Below, piece by piece: positions 25,489 through 33,939 of a DNA stretch of 64,000 bases (its first letter is position 1; each line of letters opens with the position of its first letter). Under the pieces are notes generated by a model, which was not told the DNA's origin, did not search any database, and saw only the letters and a program-made list of their open reading frames with translations. Source of the stretch: Maribacter flavus (GTDB taxonomy: Bacteria; Bacteroidota; Bacteroidia; Flavobacteriales; Flavobacteriaceae); assembly GCF_008386635.1 (NCBI RefSeq), contig NZ_VUOE01000004.1, positions 1 to 64,000 of the forward strand. The letters run 5' to 3'. The position numbers and the translations under genes are program-made.

Positions 25489-26952
25489 ATGGAAAACCAA
25501 ATACTCGAATTAGCACCTAAAACCGTTTGGAAGAACTTTTCAAGATTGAATGCGGTTCCCAGACCTTCCAAAAAAGAGGAAAAGGTGATCCAGTTTATGG
25601 TCGATTTTGGAAATGCATTGGGTCTGGAAACCTTAACGGATGCCGTAGGAAATGTCATTATCCGGAAGCCAGCAACAGCTGGTATGGAACAAATAAAAAC
25701 CGTCACCCTTCAGTCCCATTTGGATATGGTACACCAGAAAAACGCGGAAACCGACTTCGATTTCGAGAATACCGGGATTCAAATGTTTGTTGCCGGCGAT
25801 TGGGTAAAAGCTAAGGGAACCACTTTGGGAGCTGACAATGGTATGGGGGTCGCTGCCATTATGAGCTTGTTGGAATCCACGGAAATTGCGCATCCGCCCC
25901 TGGAAGCCTTGTTTACCATAGACGAGGAAACCGGAATGACGGGAGCTTTTGGATTAAAGGGTGGTCAGTTACAAGGGGAAATTCTGTTGAATTTGGATAC
26001 CGAAGAGGACGATGAAATCGATATTGGTTGTGCGGGGGGCATTGATGTCACAGCAACCAAATCTTATGATCAGACTCCTAGAATATCGGGGGAAGTCGGC
26101 CTGAAAATTACCTTAAAAGGACTTGCCGGGGGCCATAGCGGTATGGATATCCACAAGGGTCTGGGCAATGCCAATAAAATAATGAATCGGTTGTTGTTCC
26201 ATGGAAATGAATACGATTTTAGAATTTCTGAAATACATGGTGGGGGCCTTAGAAATGCCATACCCAGGGAAAGCGAATGTCTGTTAAATGTGGACGAAAA
26301 CCAGCTGCCCGCATTTTTGGAAAAATTGAAGACCGAAGCACAAGCTATCAAAACCGAATTGGCGGTGGTGGAACCGAAACTGGATATTCACTTTGAGACA
26401 GTCAATCATCCTTTTGAAAAATTGATGGAATTGGAACAGCAGGAGCAGCTATTAAAAACTATTTACGGGCTTCATAACGGGGTTTACCGAATGAGTGCCA
26501 ACATGGAAGATTTGGTGGAGACGTCCAACAATGTGGCAAAGGTGACCGTTGCCAATGGCACGATAGAAATTGGTTGTTTGACACGTTCTTCGATTGAATC
26601 CGGAAAAATGGATTTGGCCAATGCTTTAAAATCGGTATTTGAACTTGGGGGCTTTTCTGTTACATATTCTGGGTCCTATCCCGGATGGAATCCCAATATG
26701 GATTCTGAAATACTCAAGATTGTCACATCGGTGTATACAAAACTTTTTGATGCCAAACCCCGTGTGGTTGCCTGTCACGCCGGATTGGAATGTGGGATAT
26801 TAGGACAAAATTATCCGAGGATGGATATGGTCAGTTTTGGACCCACCATCAAAGGGGCCCATTCTCCCGATGAACGCGTAAGCATCTCCTCCGTACAGAA
26901 ATTCTGGAAGTTTTTACTGGAGGTACTAAGTCAGATACCTTTAAGGACGTGA
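25489..26952 (+). CDS. pepD: Aminoacyl-histidine dipeptidase PepD (M20 family)
   Basis: PepD hydrolyses dipeptides such as Xaa-His in the cytoplasm with two zinc ions. The 487-residue protein has the M20 blocks SHLDMVHQK (first zinc ligands), GADNGMGVAA, the catalytic Glu pair in DEETGMTGAFGL, and GAHSPDERVS at the C-terminus. The N-terminus LAPKTVWKNFSRLNAVPRPS is characteristic of PepD. The start at 25489 is preferred because an earlier frame start at 25447 adds a hydrophobic tail absent from relatives. It is convergent with the prolyl isomerase gene, with a palindrome between them. Confidence 0.93.
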   Translation: MENQILELAPKTVWKNFSRLNAVPRPSKKEEKVIQFMVDFGNALGLETLTDAVGNVIIRKPATAGMEQIKTVTLQSHLDMVHQKNAETDFDFENTGIQMFVAGDWVKAKGTTLGADNGMGVAAIMSLLESTEIAHPPLEALFTIDEETGMTGAFGLKGGQLQGEILLNLDTEEDDEIDIGCAGGIDVTATKSYDQTPRISGEVGLKITLKGLAGGHSGMDIHKGLGNANKIMNRLLFHGNEYDFRISEIHGGGLRNAIPRESECLLNVDENQLPAFLEKLKTEAQAIKTELAVVEPKLDIHFETVNHPFEKLMELEQQEQLLKTIYGLHNGVYRMSANMEDLVETSNNVAKVTVANGTIEIGCLTRSSIESGKMDLANALKSVFELGGFSVTYSGSYPGWNPNMDSEILKIVTSVYTKLFDAKPRVVACHAGLECGILGQNYPRMDMVSFGPTIKGAHSPDERVSISSVQKFWKFLLEVLSQIPLRT

Positions 26953-26967
26953 CGGGTTTGTTTTTTT

Positions 26968-27000
26968 AGACCTGACAGGCTTCCAAAACCTGTCAGGTCT
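26968..27000. repeat. REP-like palindrome, second copy
   Basis: Two 12-base arms (AGACCTGACAGG and its exact complement) with a 9-base loop lie between convergent pepD and a prolyl isomerase gene. The arm matches the palindrome at 457-487. The T run lies on the 5' side of the plus strand, so it is not a canonical terminator in either direction. Confidence 0.75.
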
Positions 27001-27009
27001 TTACATGTA

Positions 27010-28152
27010 CTATTCCTGTATTCCCGTAATCTCCAAATCAAACACCAAATCTGAATTGGGAGGTATGGGTCCGGACCCCTGCGCTCCGTATCCAAGATGT
27101 GGAGGTATGAAAAGACGTACCTTGTCCCCAACGTTCATGCTTAATAGACCTTCCCTGAAACCGGCTATTAAAGGTGATTCTGGACTGTAGTCCATAGGTA
27201 TCGGCATGTAGCCGCCTCCCTGTAAACGTCGCTCATCGAACATGTCATATTTTCTGGCAACTTCTTCATAATTACTGTCAAACAAAGTACCATCCTCCAG
27301 ATAACCGGCATACATTACGCCAACTTTTTGGCCTACTGTGGGTTTTTCGCCAGCGCCTTCGTTCAAAACAAGAATTTTTAGACCGGATTCCAAGGTTTTT
27401 GCCTCTTGCTTTTGAGTTTCCAAAGTGGATGAGAACTCCGATTTCATTTTTTCGATTTCGGCCCTTTTTGCGGCTTTTTCCTTTTCAATGGTAGCAAGAC
27501 GTTCTTCCTCCCCGTCAAAATACTCTGTCATTATTTTTACGGCATCGAATTTTTTCGCTTCCTTTCCATTACGAATGATTTCAATGGTATTCATTTTTAC
27601 GGGTTCCAAGGGCTTATTATTTCCGGGGGATACCTGTACGCCTGCGATGGAATCCACCACTTCCAGACCCTCTACAACTTCACCAAAAACACTGTGCCTG
27701 TTATCCAACCATGGGGTAGGAGCATGGGTGATGAAGAACTGGCTTCCGTTGGTCGCAGGCCCTGAATTGGCCATGGAAAGTATCCCCTTTTTATCATGGA
27801 TGAGAGAGTCGTTGAACTCGTCCATAAATTTATAGCCCGGATTCCCGGTACCCGTAGCCAATGGATCTCCACCCTGTATCATAAAGTCCTTCATCACACG
27901 GTGGAAGGTAAGTCCGTCATAATACTTTTTCCCTTTGAACTGTTCACTAACAAAAGGGTTGTTGCCTTCGGCCAAGGATACAAAATTGGCCACCGTAACT
28001 GGTGTTTTTTCATGCTCCAGTTTCACGATAATATCGCCATGGGTGGTTTTGATATCGGCGAAAAGGCCATCGCCCAAATCCGCTCTCTGACTGGTTTTAC
28101 AGCTTGCCATAAGCAAGACAAGGGCCGCCCATAGGTATGTTTTCTTTATCAT
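27010..28152 (-). CDS. Lipoprotein with fused cyclophilin and FKBP prolyl isomerase domains
   Basis: The 380-residue lipoprotein (signal ending MASC, Cys18) carries two unrelated prolyl isomerase folds. Cyclophilin occupies about residues 30-195 (YDGLTFHRVMKDFMIQGGDP, NGSQFFIT). After a charged, probably helical linker, an FKBP domain spans about 270-380 (GVMYAGYLEDGTLFDSN, VGDKVRLFIPPHLGYGAQG, VFDLEITGI). Both act on X-Pro bonds, here probably at the outer membrane or in the periplasm. It is 5 bases after gldI on the same strand, so it may be a folding factor for secreted gliding or surface proteins. Confidence 0.93.
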   Translation of the reverse strand: MIKKTYLWAALVLLMASCKTSQRADLGDGLFADIKTTHGDIIVKLEHEKTPVTVANFVSLAEGNNPFVSEQFKGKKYYDGLTFHRVMKDFMIQGGDPLATGTGNPGYKFMDEFNDSLIHDKKGILSMANSGPATNGSQFFITHAPTPWLDNRHSVFGEVVEGLEVVDSIAGVQVSPGNNKPLEPVKMNTIEIIRNGKEAKKFDAVKIMTEYFDGEEERLATIEKEKAAKRAEIEKMKSEFSSTLETQKQEAKTLESGLKILVLNEGAGEKPTVGQKVGVMYAGYLEDGTLFDSNYEEVARKYDMFDERRLQGGGYMPIPMDYSPESPLIAGFREGLLSMNVGDKVRLFIPPHLGYGAQGSGPIPPNSDLVFDLEITGIQE

Positions 28153-28157
28153 AATAT

Positions 28158-28709
28158 TTATTCTTCTAAATTATCCTGTTGTTTTTCTATGTTTAAAATT
28201 GTAATCGTCGATTTAAGGGGCACATTGGTGCCTATTTTATTATTGTCGCCATGATATCCGTAAGCTATGGACGAGGGGAAAAGGAAAGTGGCCTTTTCGT
28301 TTTCCTTTAACAACTTTACCGCCGCTCTAAGGCCCAGAAACAATTCCTGTTTGTCCACCTTATAAGTAAATGTTCCTATCTCATCTTCGGAATACAAGGT
28401 GTCGTTATCCAAGGTCAGAAGATTATATTTCATGGTAACAATATCATCCGTTTGGGGGGTATACTCCGTTGAGTCGTTCACCCTAAGGTAATGATACCAG
28501 GAACCGGAAGCACTATGGGTGTAATGCTTTAAAGAATCAATCTTTATGATTTCATGGATTTTTTTTTCTTCGGCCTCCAACAATTTTCTACTCCTTTCAA
28601 TGGATTCCTTGAAATAACTGCCGCTTTTTCGCTGGACCGGTTTGCGAGGTTCAGGACCCTGACATCCATAAAGTAAAATGAAAACGAGAAGTACTCCAAG
28701 GGTTCTCAT
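28158..28709 (-). CDS. gldI: Gliding motility lipoprotein GldI (FKBP-type)
   Basis: GldI is a prolyl-isomerase-like lipoprotein needed for gliding in Flavobacterium. The 183-residue protein has a lipobox (LLYGC, Cys16), a charged helical stretch (about 28-60) and an FKBP-like C-terminal domain (TDDIVTMKYNLLTLDNDTLYS, AVKLLKENEKATFLFPSSIAYGY). The start codon overlaps the nrnA stop by four bases (ATGA), so translation is coupled. The next gene is another, larger prolyl isomerase, 5 bases on. It supports a gliding or T9SS-bearing organism. Confidence 0.9.
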   Translation of the reverse strand: MRTLGVLLVFILLYGCQGPEPRKPVQRKSGSYFKESIERSRKLLEAEEKKIHEIIKIDSLKHYTHSASGSWYHYLRVNDSTEYTPQTDDIVTMKYNLLTLDNDTLYSEDEIGTFTYKVDKQELFLGLRAAVKLLKENEKATFLFPSSIAYGYHGDNNKIGTNVPLKSTITILNIEKQQDNLEE

Positions 28710-29722
28710 GCTGTCAACTCTTTTTTATAGTTGGGTAATAGGGATATAAAGTAATCGATGGTCTCTTGCAAGGATTTTTCGCTTTTGCCGCCAGCGGCAT
28801 TGGTATGTCCGCCTCCCTCAAAGTGGTTCCGTGCAAATTCGTTCACTGAAAAATCGCCTACGGACCTAAAGGAAATTTTAAAGATCCCTTCATCCTTATT
28901 CTCGATAAAAATAACCGCAAAACGAATATTGTTCAAGGTAAGGCCATAATTCACGAAGCCCTCCGTATCCCCTTTTTCATAGTCGTACCTATCAAGTTCT
29001 TCTTGGGTCAACGTAATATAGGCCGTGTTGAATTCTTCAAGAATGACCATGTTCTTTAGGGCACAGCCCAAAAGGTGCAATCGGCTAGGCGAGTTGGTAT
29101 CGTAGACTTTCTCGTGGATGGCCGTATTATCGGCCCCTTTGTCCATAAGTTCCGCAACGATGCGATGTGTCTTACTGGTAGTAGCCTTAAACTTGAAGGA
29201 GCCGGTATCCGTCATAATACCCGTATATAAGCAGTTTGCTATATCGCTGTCGATGAGATCACGGTCACCCATGGCATCGATGAGGGTGTAGACCATTTCG
29301 CAAGTAGAGCTCATGGTTACATCGGAATAAGTGATGTCCGCATAGTCCGAAGGTTGCTGGTGATGGTCCACCATGATGAATTGTGCCGATGCATTTTCCA
29401 AACATTCCGCCATTTGGCCTACACGTCCAAAGTCGTTAAAATCCAACGTGAAAATCAAATCGGCATTTTCGATATACTTTTTTACTTCCGTATTATGCCT
29501 TTCAAAGTTCAAGATTTCAGTGGCCCCGGGCATCCATTTCAGGAACTTTGGAAAATCATTTGGAGCGAGAACTTGGGTTTCATGACCTTTTTTTGACAGA
29601 TAATGGGAAAGTGCCAGGGTGGAACCAATGGCGTCCCCATCCGGATTTTTATGCGGTACAATGGCAATCCTTTTTGAAGAGGAAAGCAATTTCTTCAACG
29701 CCGTTACTTGCTCAAAATTCAT
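28706..29722 (-). CDS. nrnA: DHH/DHHA1 phosphoesterase (NrnA-like nanoRNase)
   Basis: The 338-residue protein has the DHH domain motifs: HKNPDGDAIGS (start), FTLDFNDFGR, the DHH block VDHHQQP, and a DHHA1 C-terminal domain with the GGGHTNAAGG signature. NrnA-type enzymes degrade short RNA oligonucleotides and dephosphorylate pAp. A start at 29722 (MNFEQVTAL) is fixed by the promoter box at 29728-29735, though the frame is open further up. The 3' end overlaps gldI in an ATGA arrangement, an operon-like link seen in relatives. Confidence 0.9.
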   Translation of the reverse strand: MNFEQVTALKKLLSSSKRIAIVPHKNPDGDAIGSTLALSHYLSKKGHETQVLAPNDFPKFLKWMPGATEILNFERHNTEVKKYIENADLIFTLDFNDFGRVGQMAECLENASAQFIMVDHHQQPSDYADITYSDVTMSSTCEMVYTLIDAMGDRDLIDSDIANCLYTGIMTDTGSFKFKATTSKTHRIVAELMDKGADNTAIHEKVYDTNSPSRLHLLGCALKNMVILEEFNTAYITLTQEELDRYDYEKGDTEGFVNYGLTLNNIRFAVIFIENKDEGIFKISFRSVGDFSVNEFARNHFEGGGHTNAAGGKSEKSLQETIDYFISLLPNYKKELTA

Positions 29723-29727
29723 GGGCG

Positions 29728-29735
29728 CAAAGATA
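29728..29735 (-). promoter_or_regulatory. -7 box of nrnA
   Basis: The minus strand reads TATCTTTG (TAnnTTTG) five bases before the ATG at 29722, on the same DNA that separates nrnA from divergent ndk. The mRNA may be leaderless. Confidence 0.55.
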
Positions 29736-29810
29736 CAATTTAAAAGGAAAGCGAATACAGGACCCCCGTTCTTTTCAAAAGGCATATTCTTTGAGTATAC
29801 CACTATAAAG

Positions 29811-29840
29811 TTGTGGTTCTATGGGAAAAGCGTATTTTTG
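29811..29840 (+). promoter_or_regulatory. Promoter of ndk (-33 and -7 boxes)
   Basis: TTG at 29811-29813 and TATTTTTG at 29833-29840 are separated by 19 bases, close to the Bacteroidota consensus. The start codon is 18 bases downstream, a normal leader length. Confidence 0.65.
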
Positions 29841-29858
29841 CGCAAAATTTTAGAATAA

Positions 29859-30278
29859 ATGACTACAAATAGAACATTTACCATGATTAAGCCCGATGCT
29901 GTTGAAAATGGACACATTGGAGCTATTTTGGAAAAAATCACGGCGGCCGGATTTAAGATCATCGCCATGAAATATACCCAGTTAAGCGTACGGGACGCAC
30001 AGGAATTTTATGCCATACACAAAGAAAGGCCTTTCTTTGGGGAGTTGGTGGAATTTATGACACGCGGCCCCATCGTTTCCGCCATATTGGAGAAGGAGAA
30101 CGCCGTGGAGGATTTTAGGGCCTTGATCGGTGCTACCAATCCTGCCGAAGCTGCGGAAGGTACCATCCGAAAGATGTTCGCTACGGATATTGCGGAAAAC
30201 GCCATACATGGTTCTGATAGTGATGCCAATGCCGCTATCGAGGGCGCGTTTCATTTTTCCGGTAGGGAAATATATTGA
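29859..30278 (+). CDS. ndk: Nucleoside diphosphate kinase
   Basis: Ndk transfers the gamma phosphate between nucleoside triphosphates and diphosphates through a phospho-histidine. The 139-residue protein has the family pattern [30 protein letters not shown], and the active-site His117 in NAIHGSDS. It lies divergently from nrnA and has its own promoter at 29811-29840 and a strong terminator at 30303-30338, so it looks monocistronic. Confidence 0.96.
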   Translation: MTTNRTFTMIKPDAVENGHIGAILEKITAAGFKIIAMKYTQLSVRDAQEFYAIHKERPFFGELVEFMTRGPIVSAILEKENAVEDFRALIGATNPAEAAEGTIRKMFATDIAENAIHGSDSDANAAIEGAFHFSGREIY

Positions 30279-30302
30279 TAGGAAAATTTAATTTAAGAAA
30301 GT

Positions 30303-30338
30303 AAGGCTGTTCAAATAATGATTTGGACGGCCTTTTTT
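30303..30338 (+). terminator. Rho-independent terminator of ndk
   Basis: Two 14-base arms (30303-30316 and 30321-30334, with two G-U or mismatched pairs) pair around AATG, followed by a six-T run reaching 30338. It closes ndk. Confidence 0.85.
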
Positions 30339-30380
30339 GTGGCCTTCGCTTTGCTCCGGGAGACCGTATTGGCTTTTTGG

Positions 30381-30637
30381 TTGTTCGTTATTTATTATTC
30401 GTTGCTCGTTGCTCGTTGTAGGTAGTAGCTAGACGCCTTGTGATGAACGCTTTACGCTGAGCTTTTCGCTTAAGGCTTATAGCTTTTGCACAAAATTGTA
30501 CATTGTAAACTTTTTACTGTAAACTCCTACTGTTTACTGCCAACTGTTAACTTATAACTGGTAATTGTTCATTGCCAAATGCACACTTAATACTGGCAAC
30601 TGAAACATGCTAACGGCAAACTGCTACTGATTTCTGT
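30381..30637. repeat. Degenerate 7-base-phased repeat tract after ndk
   Basis: After the ndk terminator and a short spacer, this 257-base tract reads as successive heptamers that drift in sequence: ttgttcg, ttattta, ttattcg, ttgctcg, ttgctcg, then tgaacgc, tttacgc, then aaggctt, atagctt. From about 30493 it becomes nnACTGn-like units repeating every seven bases with two slips of six. It ends at the stop codon of the DUF721 gene. It contains no gene, and no motif I can tie to a regulator. Confidence 0.75.
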
Positions 30638-30940
30638 TCAACGCAGCACCAATTTTTTTATGAGCTCTTTGCCCAACTCTTCGTTCAGCATGGTGATAAT
30701 CTTGGTCTTTCCATGGCTTAGTTCTTCCCGTAGCACGGAAGAAGATAGGGAAACGAACAGCGTGTCCCTTTTAAGTTCCACATCCGTCGTATAATTTAAT
30801 ACCCCATTGCCCATAAGATTGGCCCACGCCGTACGAACATCCACCTTGTCCATTCCTTCCTGCAGGTTGTTCTTTTTTATGAAGGCCGATAAGGCATCCT
30901 GCATGCTCAAATGGTCGTTTTCTCTTCGGGGCATGGTCAA
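30638..30940 (-). CDS. DUF721 protein (DciA-like)
   Basis: The 100-residue protein belongs to DUF721, related to DciA, a replicative-helicase loader factor, and to the C-terminal small domain found in nucleic-acid-associated proteins. Conserved features are the VRTAWANLMGNGVLNYTT block and LFVSLSSSVLREELSHGKTKIITMLNEEL. It is the last gene of recF - lipoprotein - DUF721, and its start overlaps the lipoprotein stop by four bases (ATGA). That context links it to DNA replication or repair, in line with DciA. The exact role is not shown. Confidence 0.83.
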   Translation of the reverse strand: MTMPRRENDHLSMQDALSAFIKKNNLQEGMDKVDVRTAWANLMGNGVLNYTTDVELKRDTLFVSLSSSVLREELSHGKTKIITMLNEELGKELIKKLVLR

Positions 30941-31350
30941 TCCAGTTTTATAGGTTCAAAGCGTTTGAAACGATATAGGATTCCTTCCGGATTTTCAACG
31001 GAAAATGAATCTTCTGATAAAGATAACAACCTTTCCTGCCATTCGCTCAATGGATTTTCATAGCGCAAATAAAAAACACCGTTTTCTTCAAAAATATTAA
31101 AGGGTTCCGCATCATCCGAAGTTTCAAACGTACCATCGAACCGGGGCACCATTTTTTTTCGAAACCCGTTATTCTCGTTGAGCTCGATATAGTCAACCAC
31201 GGTATTCATGGGGTATTCCTTTTTGTTGCCATTAGGGAATTCCACTTCCTGGATTTCCCAGTATCCGTTCAAATGATGTAAATCCTCCATGGCAATCCTG
31301 TCATTGCAGGAAACTCCTAATAGCATTAGTAGAAACAGCAACCTGTACAT
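30937..31350 (-). CDS. Small lipoprotein, lipocalin-like, unknown function
   Basis: The 137-residue lipoprotein has a signal ending at Cys15 (LGVSC) and a beta-rich body with NGYWEIQEVEFPNGNKKEYP, GVFYLRYENPLSEWQE and a C-terminal RFKRFEPIKL, which suggests a lipocalin-like barrel. I do not recognise a named family. It sits between recF, whose stop is three bases before its start, and DUF721, with an ATGA overlap. It is therefore co-transcribed with DNA-maintenance genes although it is a membrane lipoprotein, as seen around recF in other flavobacteria. Confidence 0.78.
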   Translation of the reverse strand: MYRLLFLLMLLGVSCNDRIAMEDLHHLNGYWEIQEVEFPNGNKKEYPMNTVVDYIELNENNGFRKKMVPRFDGTFETSDDAEPFNIFEENGVFYLRYENPLSEWQERLLSLSEDSFSVENPEGILYRFKRFEPIKLD

Positions 31351-31353
31351 GGT

Positions 31354-32433
31354 TCAAAGTTTAAAAATTTTATACGACTGGTGTATTTTTTTTACAACGG
31401 CTTCGGTACGGTCGGCATGGGTGTCACTCACAAAAATCTGCCCAAAGTTTTCCTTGTTCACCAAGGAAATGATGTGGGAGACCCTGTTTTCATCCAGCTT
31501 GTCAAAAATATCGTCCAAGAGTAAAATGGGATTGGTCTTCGACAAATTGCGCATAAAATGGAACTGGGCAAATTTTAAGGCGATCAAAAAGGACTTTTGT
31601 TGGCCTTGGCTTCCAAATTTCTTGATGGGATACTCCCTAATGGAGAAATTTAAATCGTCCTTGTGAATACCCACGCTTGTATACTGCAAGGCTCTGTCCT
31701 TTTCCAAATGTTCCTGCAAAAGCGTGCCCAGGTTTTGGGAGAACAGTTTGCTGTCGTAGGTAAGGTTTACATCTTCGATATTGTTTGTGATGGCCTTGTA
31801 CTGCTCCTTGAAAATGGGTATGAAGTCCTCCAAAAATTTCACCCGCTTTTTGAATAGTTCCGTACCGTAATTTTCCAATTGTCCGTTGTAAACGGATAAC
31901 GTGGTCTTGTCAAAAGTATGGTTGGCGGCAAAGTACTTTAAAAGCGCGTTTCTTTGCGAGAGGACTTTGTTGTAATTTATCAGGTGTTGTAGGTACTCCT
32001 TGTCCGACTGGGCAATGACCCCATCCATAAATTTTCGGCGGACATCGCTCCCTTCCAAAATCAGGTCCCTGTCGGCCGGGGAAATGATCACCAATGGCAA
32101 TACCCCAATATGGTCCGCAAATTTCTCGTACGGTTTTCCGTTTCGTTTGATGATTTTTTTATTTCCTTTTTTTAAGCTACATACGATTTTTTCTTCTTTG
32201 TCCTCCTTTTGAAAATGCCCTTCTATTACAAAGAAATCGGCATCATGCTTTATGTTTTGGGAGGAAACGGGGTTAAAGTAGCTCTTGCCAAAGGACAGAT
32301 GGTAAATGGAATCCAGGATATTGGTTTTTCCAACGCCATTGTCCCCCACAAAACAGTTGATCTTGGAATCAAACTCCAGATTTTTGGATTCAAAGTTTTT
32401 GTAGTTCAGAAGGGAAAGGCTCTTTAAATACAT
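31354..32433 (-). CDS. recF: DNA replication/repair protein RecF
   Basis: RecF is an SMC-like ATPase that loads recombination proteins at single-strand gaps. The 359-residue protein has Walker A GDNGVGKT near residue 30, the ABC signature region in [15 protein letters not shown], and Walker [14 protein letters not shown] start at 32433 (MYLKSLSL) gives the normal N-terminus; the frame is open further up but would reach across the divergent promoter. It heads a short run with the lipoprotein and DUF721 genes, and is divergent from the TPR gene. Confidence 0.94.
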   Translation of the reverse strand: MYLKSLSLLNYKNFESKNLEFDSKINCFVGDNGVGKTNILDSIYHLSFGKSYFNPVSSQNIKHDADFFVIEGHFQKEDKEEKIVCSLKKGNKKIIKRNGKPYEKFADHIGVLPLVIISPADRDLILEGSDVRRKFMDGVIAQSDKEYLQHLINYNKVLSQRNALLKYFAANHTFDKTTLSVYNGQLENYGTELFKKRVKFLEDFIPIFKEQYKAITNNIEDVNLTYDSKLFSQNLGTLLQEHLEKDRALQYTSVGIHKDDLNFSIREYPIKKFGSQGQQKSFLIALKFAQFHFMRNLSKTNPILLLDDIFDKLDENRVSHIISLVNKENFGQIFVSDTHADRTEAVVKKIHQSYKIFKL

Positions 32434-32507
32434 TAAAAGATTCGAGTTTTTATTGCGCAAAGGGCATCCATTGCTTGGACTTCCAAAAATAACGAATAAA
32501 TACACTA

Positions 32508-32535
32508 TTGGATTTCAATAAAAACTTTATTTTTG
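32508..32535 (+). promoter_or_regulatory. Promoter of the TPR-ribH unit
   Basis: TTG at 32508-32510 and TATTTTTG at 32528-32535 are 17 bases apart, a good Bacteroidota promoter. The start codon at 32556 is 20 bases downstream. It lies in the divergent region with recF. Confidence 0.65.
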
Positions 32536-32555
32536 CGCGACCAATAAAAATAGAG

Positions 32556-33323
32556 ATGGCAACATACAAGAAAAGAGGATTTAAGCCCAAAACAAAGGTT
32601 GAGGCTCAGGAGTTTGAAGAGCAGGAAAGTACTACCGCGGAAGTTTTTAGTTCCTTGGATGAAGGTGCTTCCAGGACCGAAGAATGGGTTTCCAAGAATC
32701 AGAATTACATCTTAGGAATCATTGGTGTGGTCGCCGTAGCCGTATTGGGGTATTTGGCCTATAATCAATTTGTATTGAAGCCAAAGGAAGCCAACGCCGC
32801 CAACGAAATGTATTATCCGCAGCAGTATTTTGACCAGGCCTTGAACAGCACCACGGCAAAGGATTCCCTGTTCACGCTTGCCTTGGAAGGTGCGGAAGGT
32901 AAATACGGTTTCTTGGACATCATTGAGGAATACAGTGGTACCAAGGCAGCCAATTTGGCCAATTATTCCGCAGGCATGTCCTACTTGAACATGAATAAGT
33001 ACCAGGAAGCCATTGATTATTTAGAGGATTTTAAATCCGATGATGCCATTTTAGGGGCTCTGGCAAAAGGAGGTCTTGGAGATGCCTTTATGCAATTGGA
33101 CCAACCCTCCGATGCTTTGGGCTATTATGAGGCCGCTTTCAAGCACAGCGATAACGAATATACAACGCCCAAATTCCTGTACAAGGCCGGGGTCACTGCC
33201 TTGGAAATGGGAAATAAGACAAAAGCTTTGGAGTACTTTCAAAGAATCAAGGACGAATTTTCGGGTTCCCAAGCGGCCACTTCCATCGATGCTTTTATCG
33301 GCATAGCCAAAACTGGCGCATAA
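32556..33323 (+). CDS. Membrane-anchored tetratricopeptide-repeat protein
   Basis: The 255-residue protein has a charged N-terminal tail, one membrane helix (about residues 52-72, ILGIIGVVAVAVLGYLAY) and about four TPR-like helical repeats after it (YSAGMSYLNMNKYQEAIDYLEDF, FLYKAGVTALEMGNKTKALEYFQRI). The layout matches YfgM-like ancillary factors of secretion and outer-membrane assembly. The start at 32556 follows the promoter at 32508-32535. Its stop overlaps the ribH start by one base (TAATG), so the two are co-translated; a functional link with riboflavin synthesis is not evident. Confidence 0.87.
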   Translation: MATYKKRGFKPKTKVEAQEFEEQESTTAEVFSSLDEGASRTEEWVSKNQNYILGIIGVVAVAVLGYLAYNQFVLKPKEANAANEMYYPQQYFDQALNSTTAKDSLFTLALEGAEGKYGFLDIIEEYSGTKAANLANYSAGMSYLNMNKYQEAIDYLEDFKSDDAILGALAKGGLGDAFMQLDQPSDALGYYEAAFKHSDNEYTTPKFLYKAGVTALEMGNKTKALEYFQRIKDEFSGSQAATSIDAFIGIAKTGA

Positions 33324-33805
33324 TGGCCACGGAGAACAAAAATCTATCGGAATACGATAAGGATACCATCCCAAACGCGAAGCATCTTCGGTTTGGGATT
33401 GTTGTTTCTGAGTGGAATTCCAACATCACGGAAGGGCTGTACCAAGGGGCCGAAACGGCCTTGTTGGATTGCGGTGCGCAGGCGTCCAATATCATACGGT
33501 GGAACGTTCCGGGAAGTTTCGAGCTTACCTATGGCTGTAAAAAACTGATACAACAGGAAAAACCGGACGCGGTCATTGCCATAGGGAGTGTCATACAGGG
33601 CGAGACCAAACATTTTGATTTTGTCTGTAGTGCTACCGCCCAGGGTATCAAGGACCTCAATGTACAATTGAATGTTCCCGTCATTTTTTGTGTCCTAACG
33701 GACAATACCATGCAACAGGCCATTGACCGAAGTGGTGGAAAACACGGTAATAAAGGTGCCGAAGCTGCCATCGCGGCAATAAAAATGGCCGTATTGGGCA
33801 AGTAG
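33323..33805 (+). CDS. ribH: 6,7-dimethyl-8-ribityllumazine synthase
   Basis: RibH condenses a pyrimidine with dihydroxybutanone phosphate to form lumazine, the step before riboflavin. The 160-residue protein has FGIVVSEWNSNITEGL at the N-terminus, the VPGSFELTYGCKKL block, and GSVIQGETKHFDFVCS, where a His lies in the active site. The C-terminal NKGAEAAIAAIKM helix is typical. It overlaps the TPR gene by one base and precedes a small membrane protein annotated in relatives as riboflavin-synthase beta-like. Confidence 0.95.
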   Translation: MATENKNLSEYDKDTIPNAKHLRFGIVVSEWNSNITEGLYQGAETALLDCGAQASNIIRWNVPGSFELTYGCKKLIQQEKPDAVIAIGSVIQGETKHFDFVCSATAQGIKDLNVQLNVPVIFCVLTDNTMQQAIDRSGGKHGNKGAEAAIAAIKMAVLGK

Positions 33806-33926
33806 CCGTTTCCTTTTCTTTCAAGCCCGTTTTTCCCATAACATAGTAAGAAATCCAGATTGCCAGGTAATGTGGCGTGTTAACAAATTTTGGGGATTCT
33901 TGTAAGGGGCTTTTTGCTATTTTGAG

Positions 33927-33934
33927 TAACTTTG
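33927..33934 (+). promoter_or_regulatory. -7 box before the small membrane protein and mutL
   Basis: TAACTTTG (TAnnTTTG) ends five bases before the ATG at 33940. No good -33 box is seen. It implies a leaderless or nearly leaderless transcript for the small protein and mutL. Confidence 0.5.
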
Positions 33935-33939
33935 AAGCT

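Noticed and set aside
26953-27009. Canonical terminator between pepD and the prolyl isomerase
   Set aside because: The stem is strong, but the T run is on the wrong side for either gene, so I list it as a repeat instead.
33300-33330. FMN riboswitch before ribH
   Set aside because: ribH overlaps the previous gene by one base, leaving no leader for a riboswitch.
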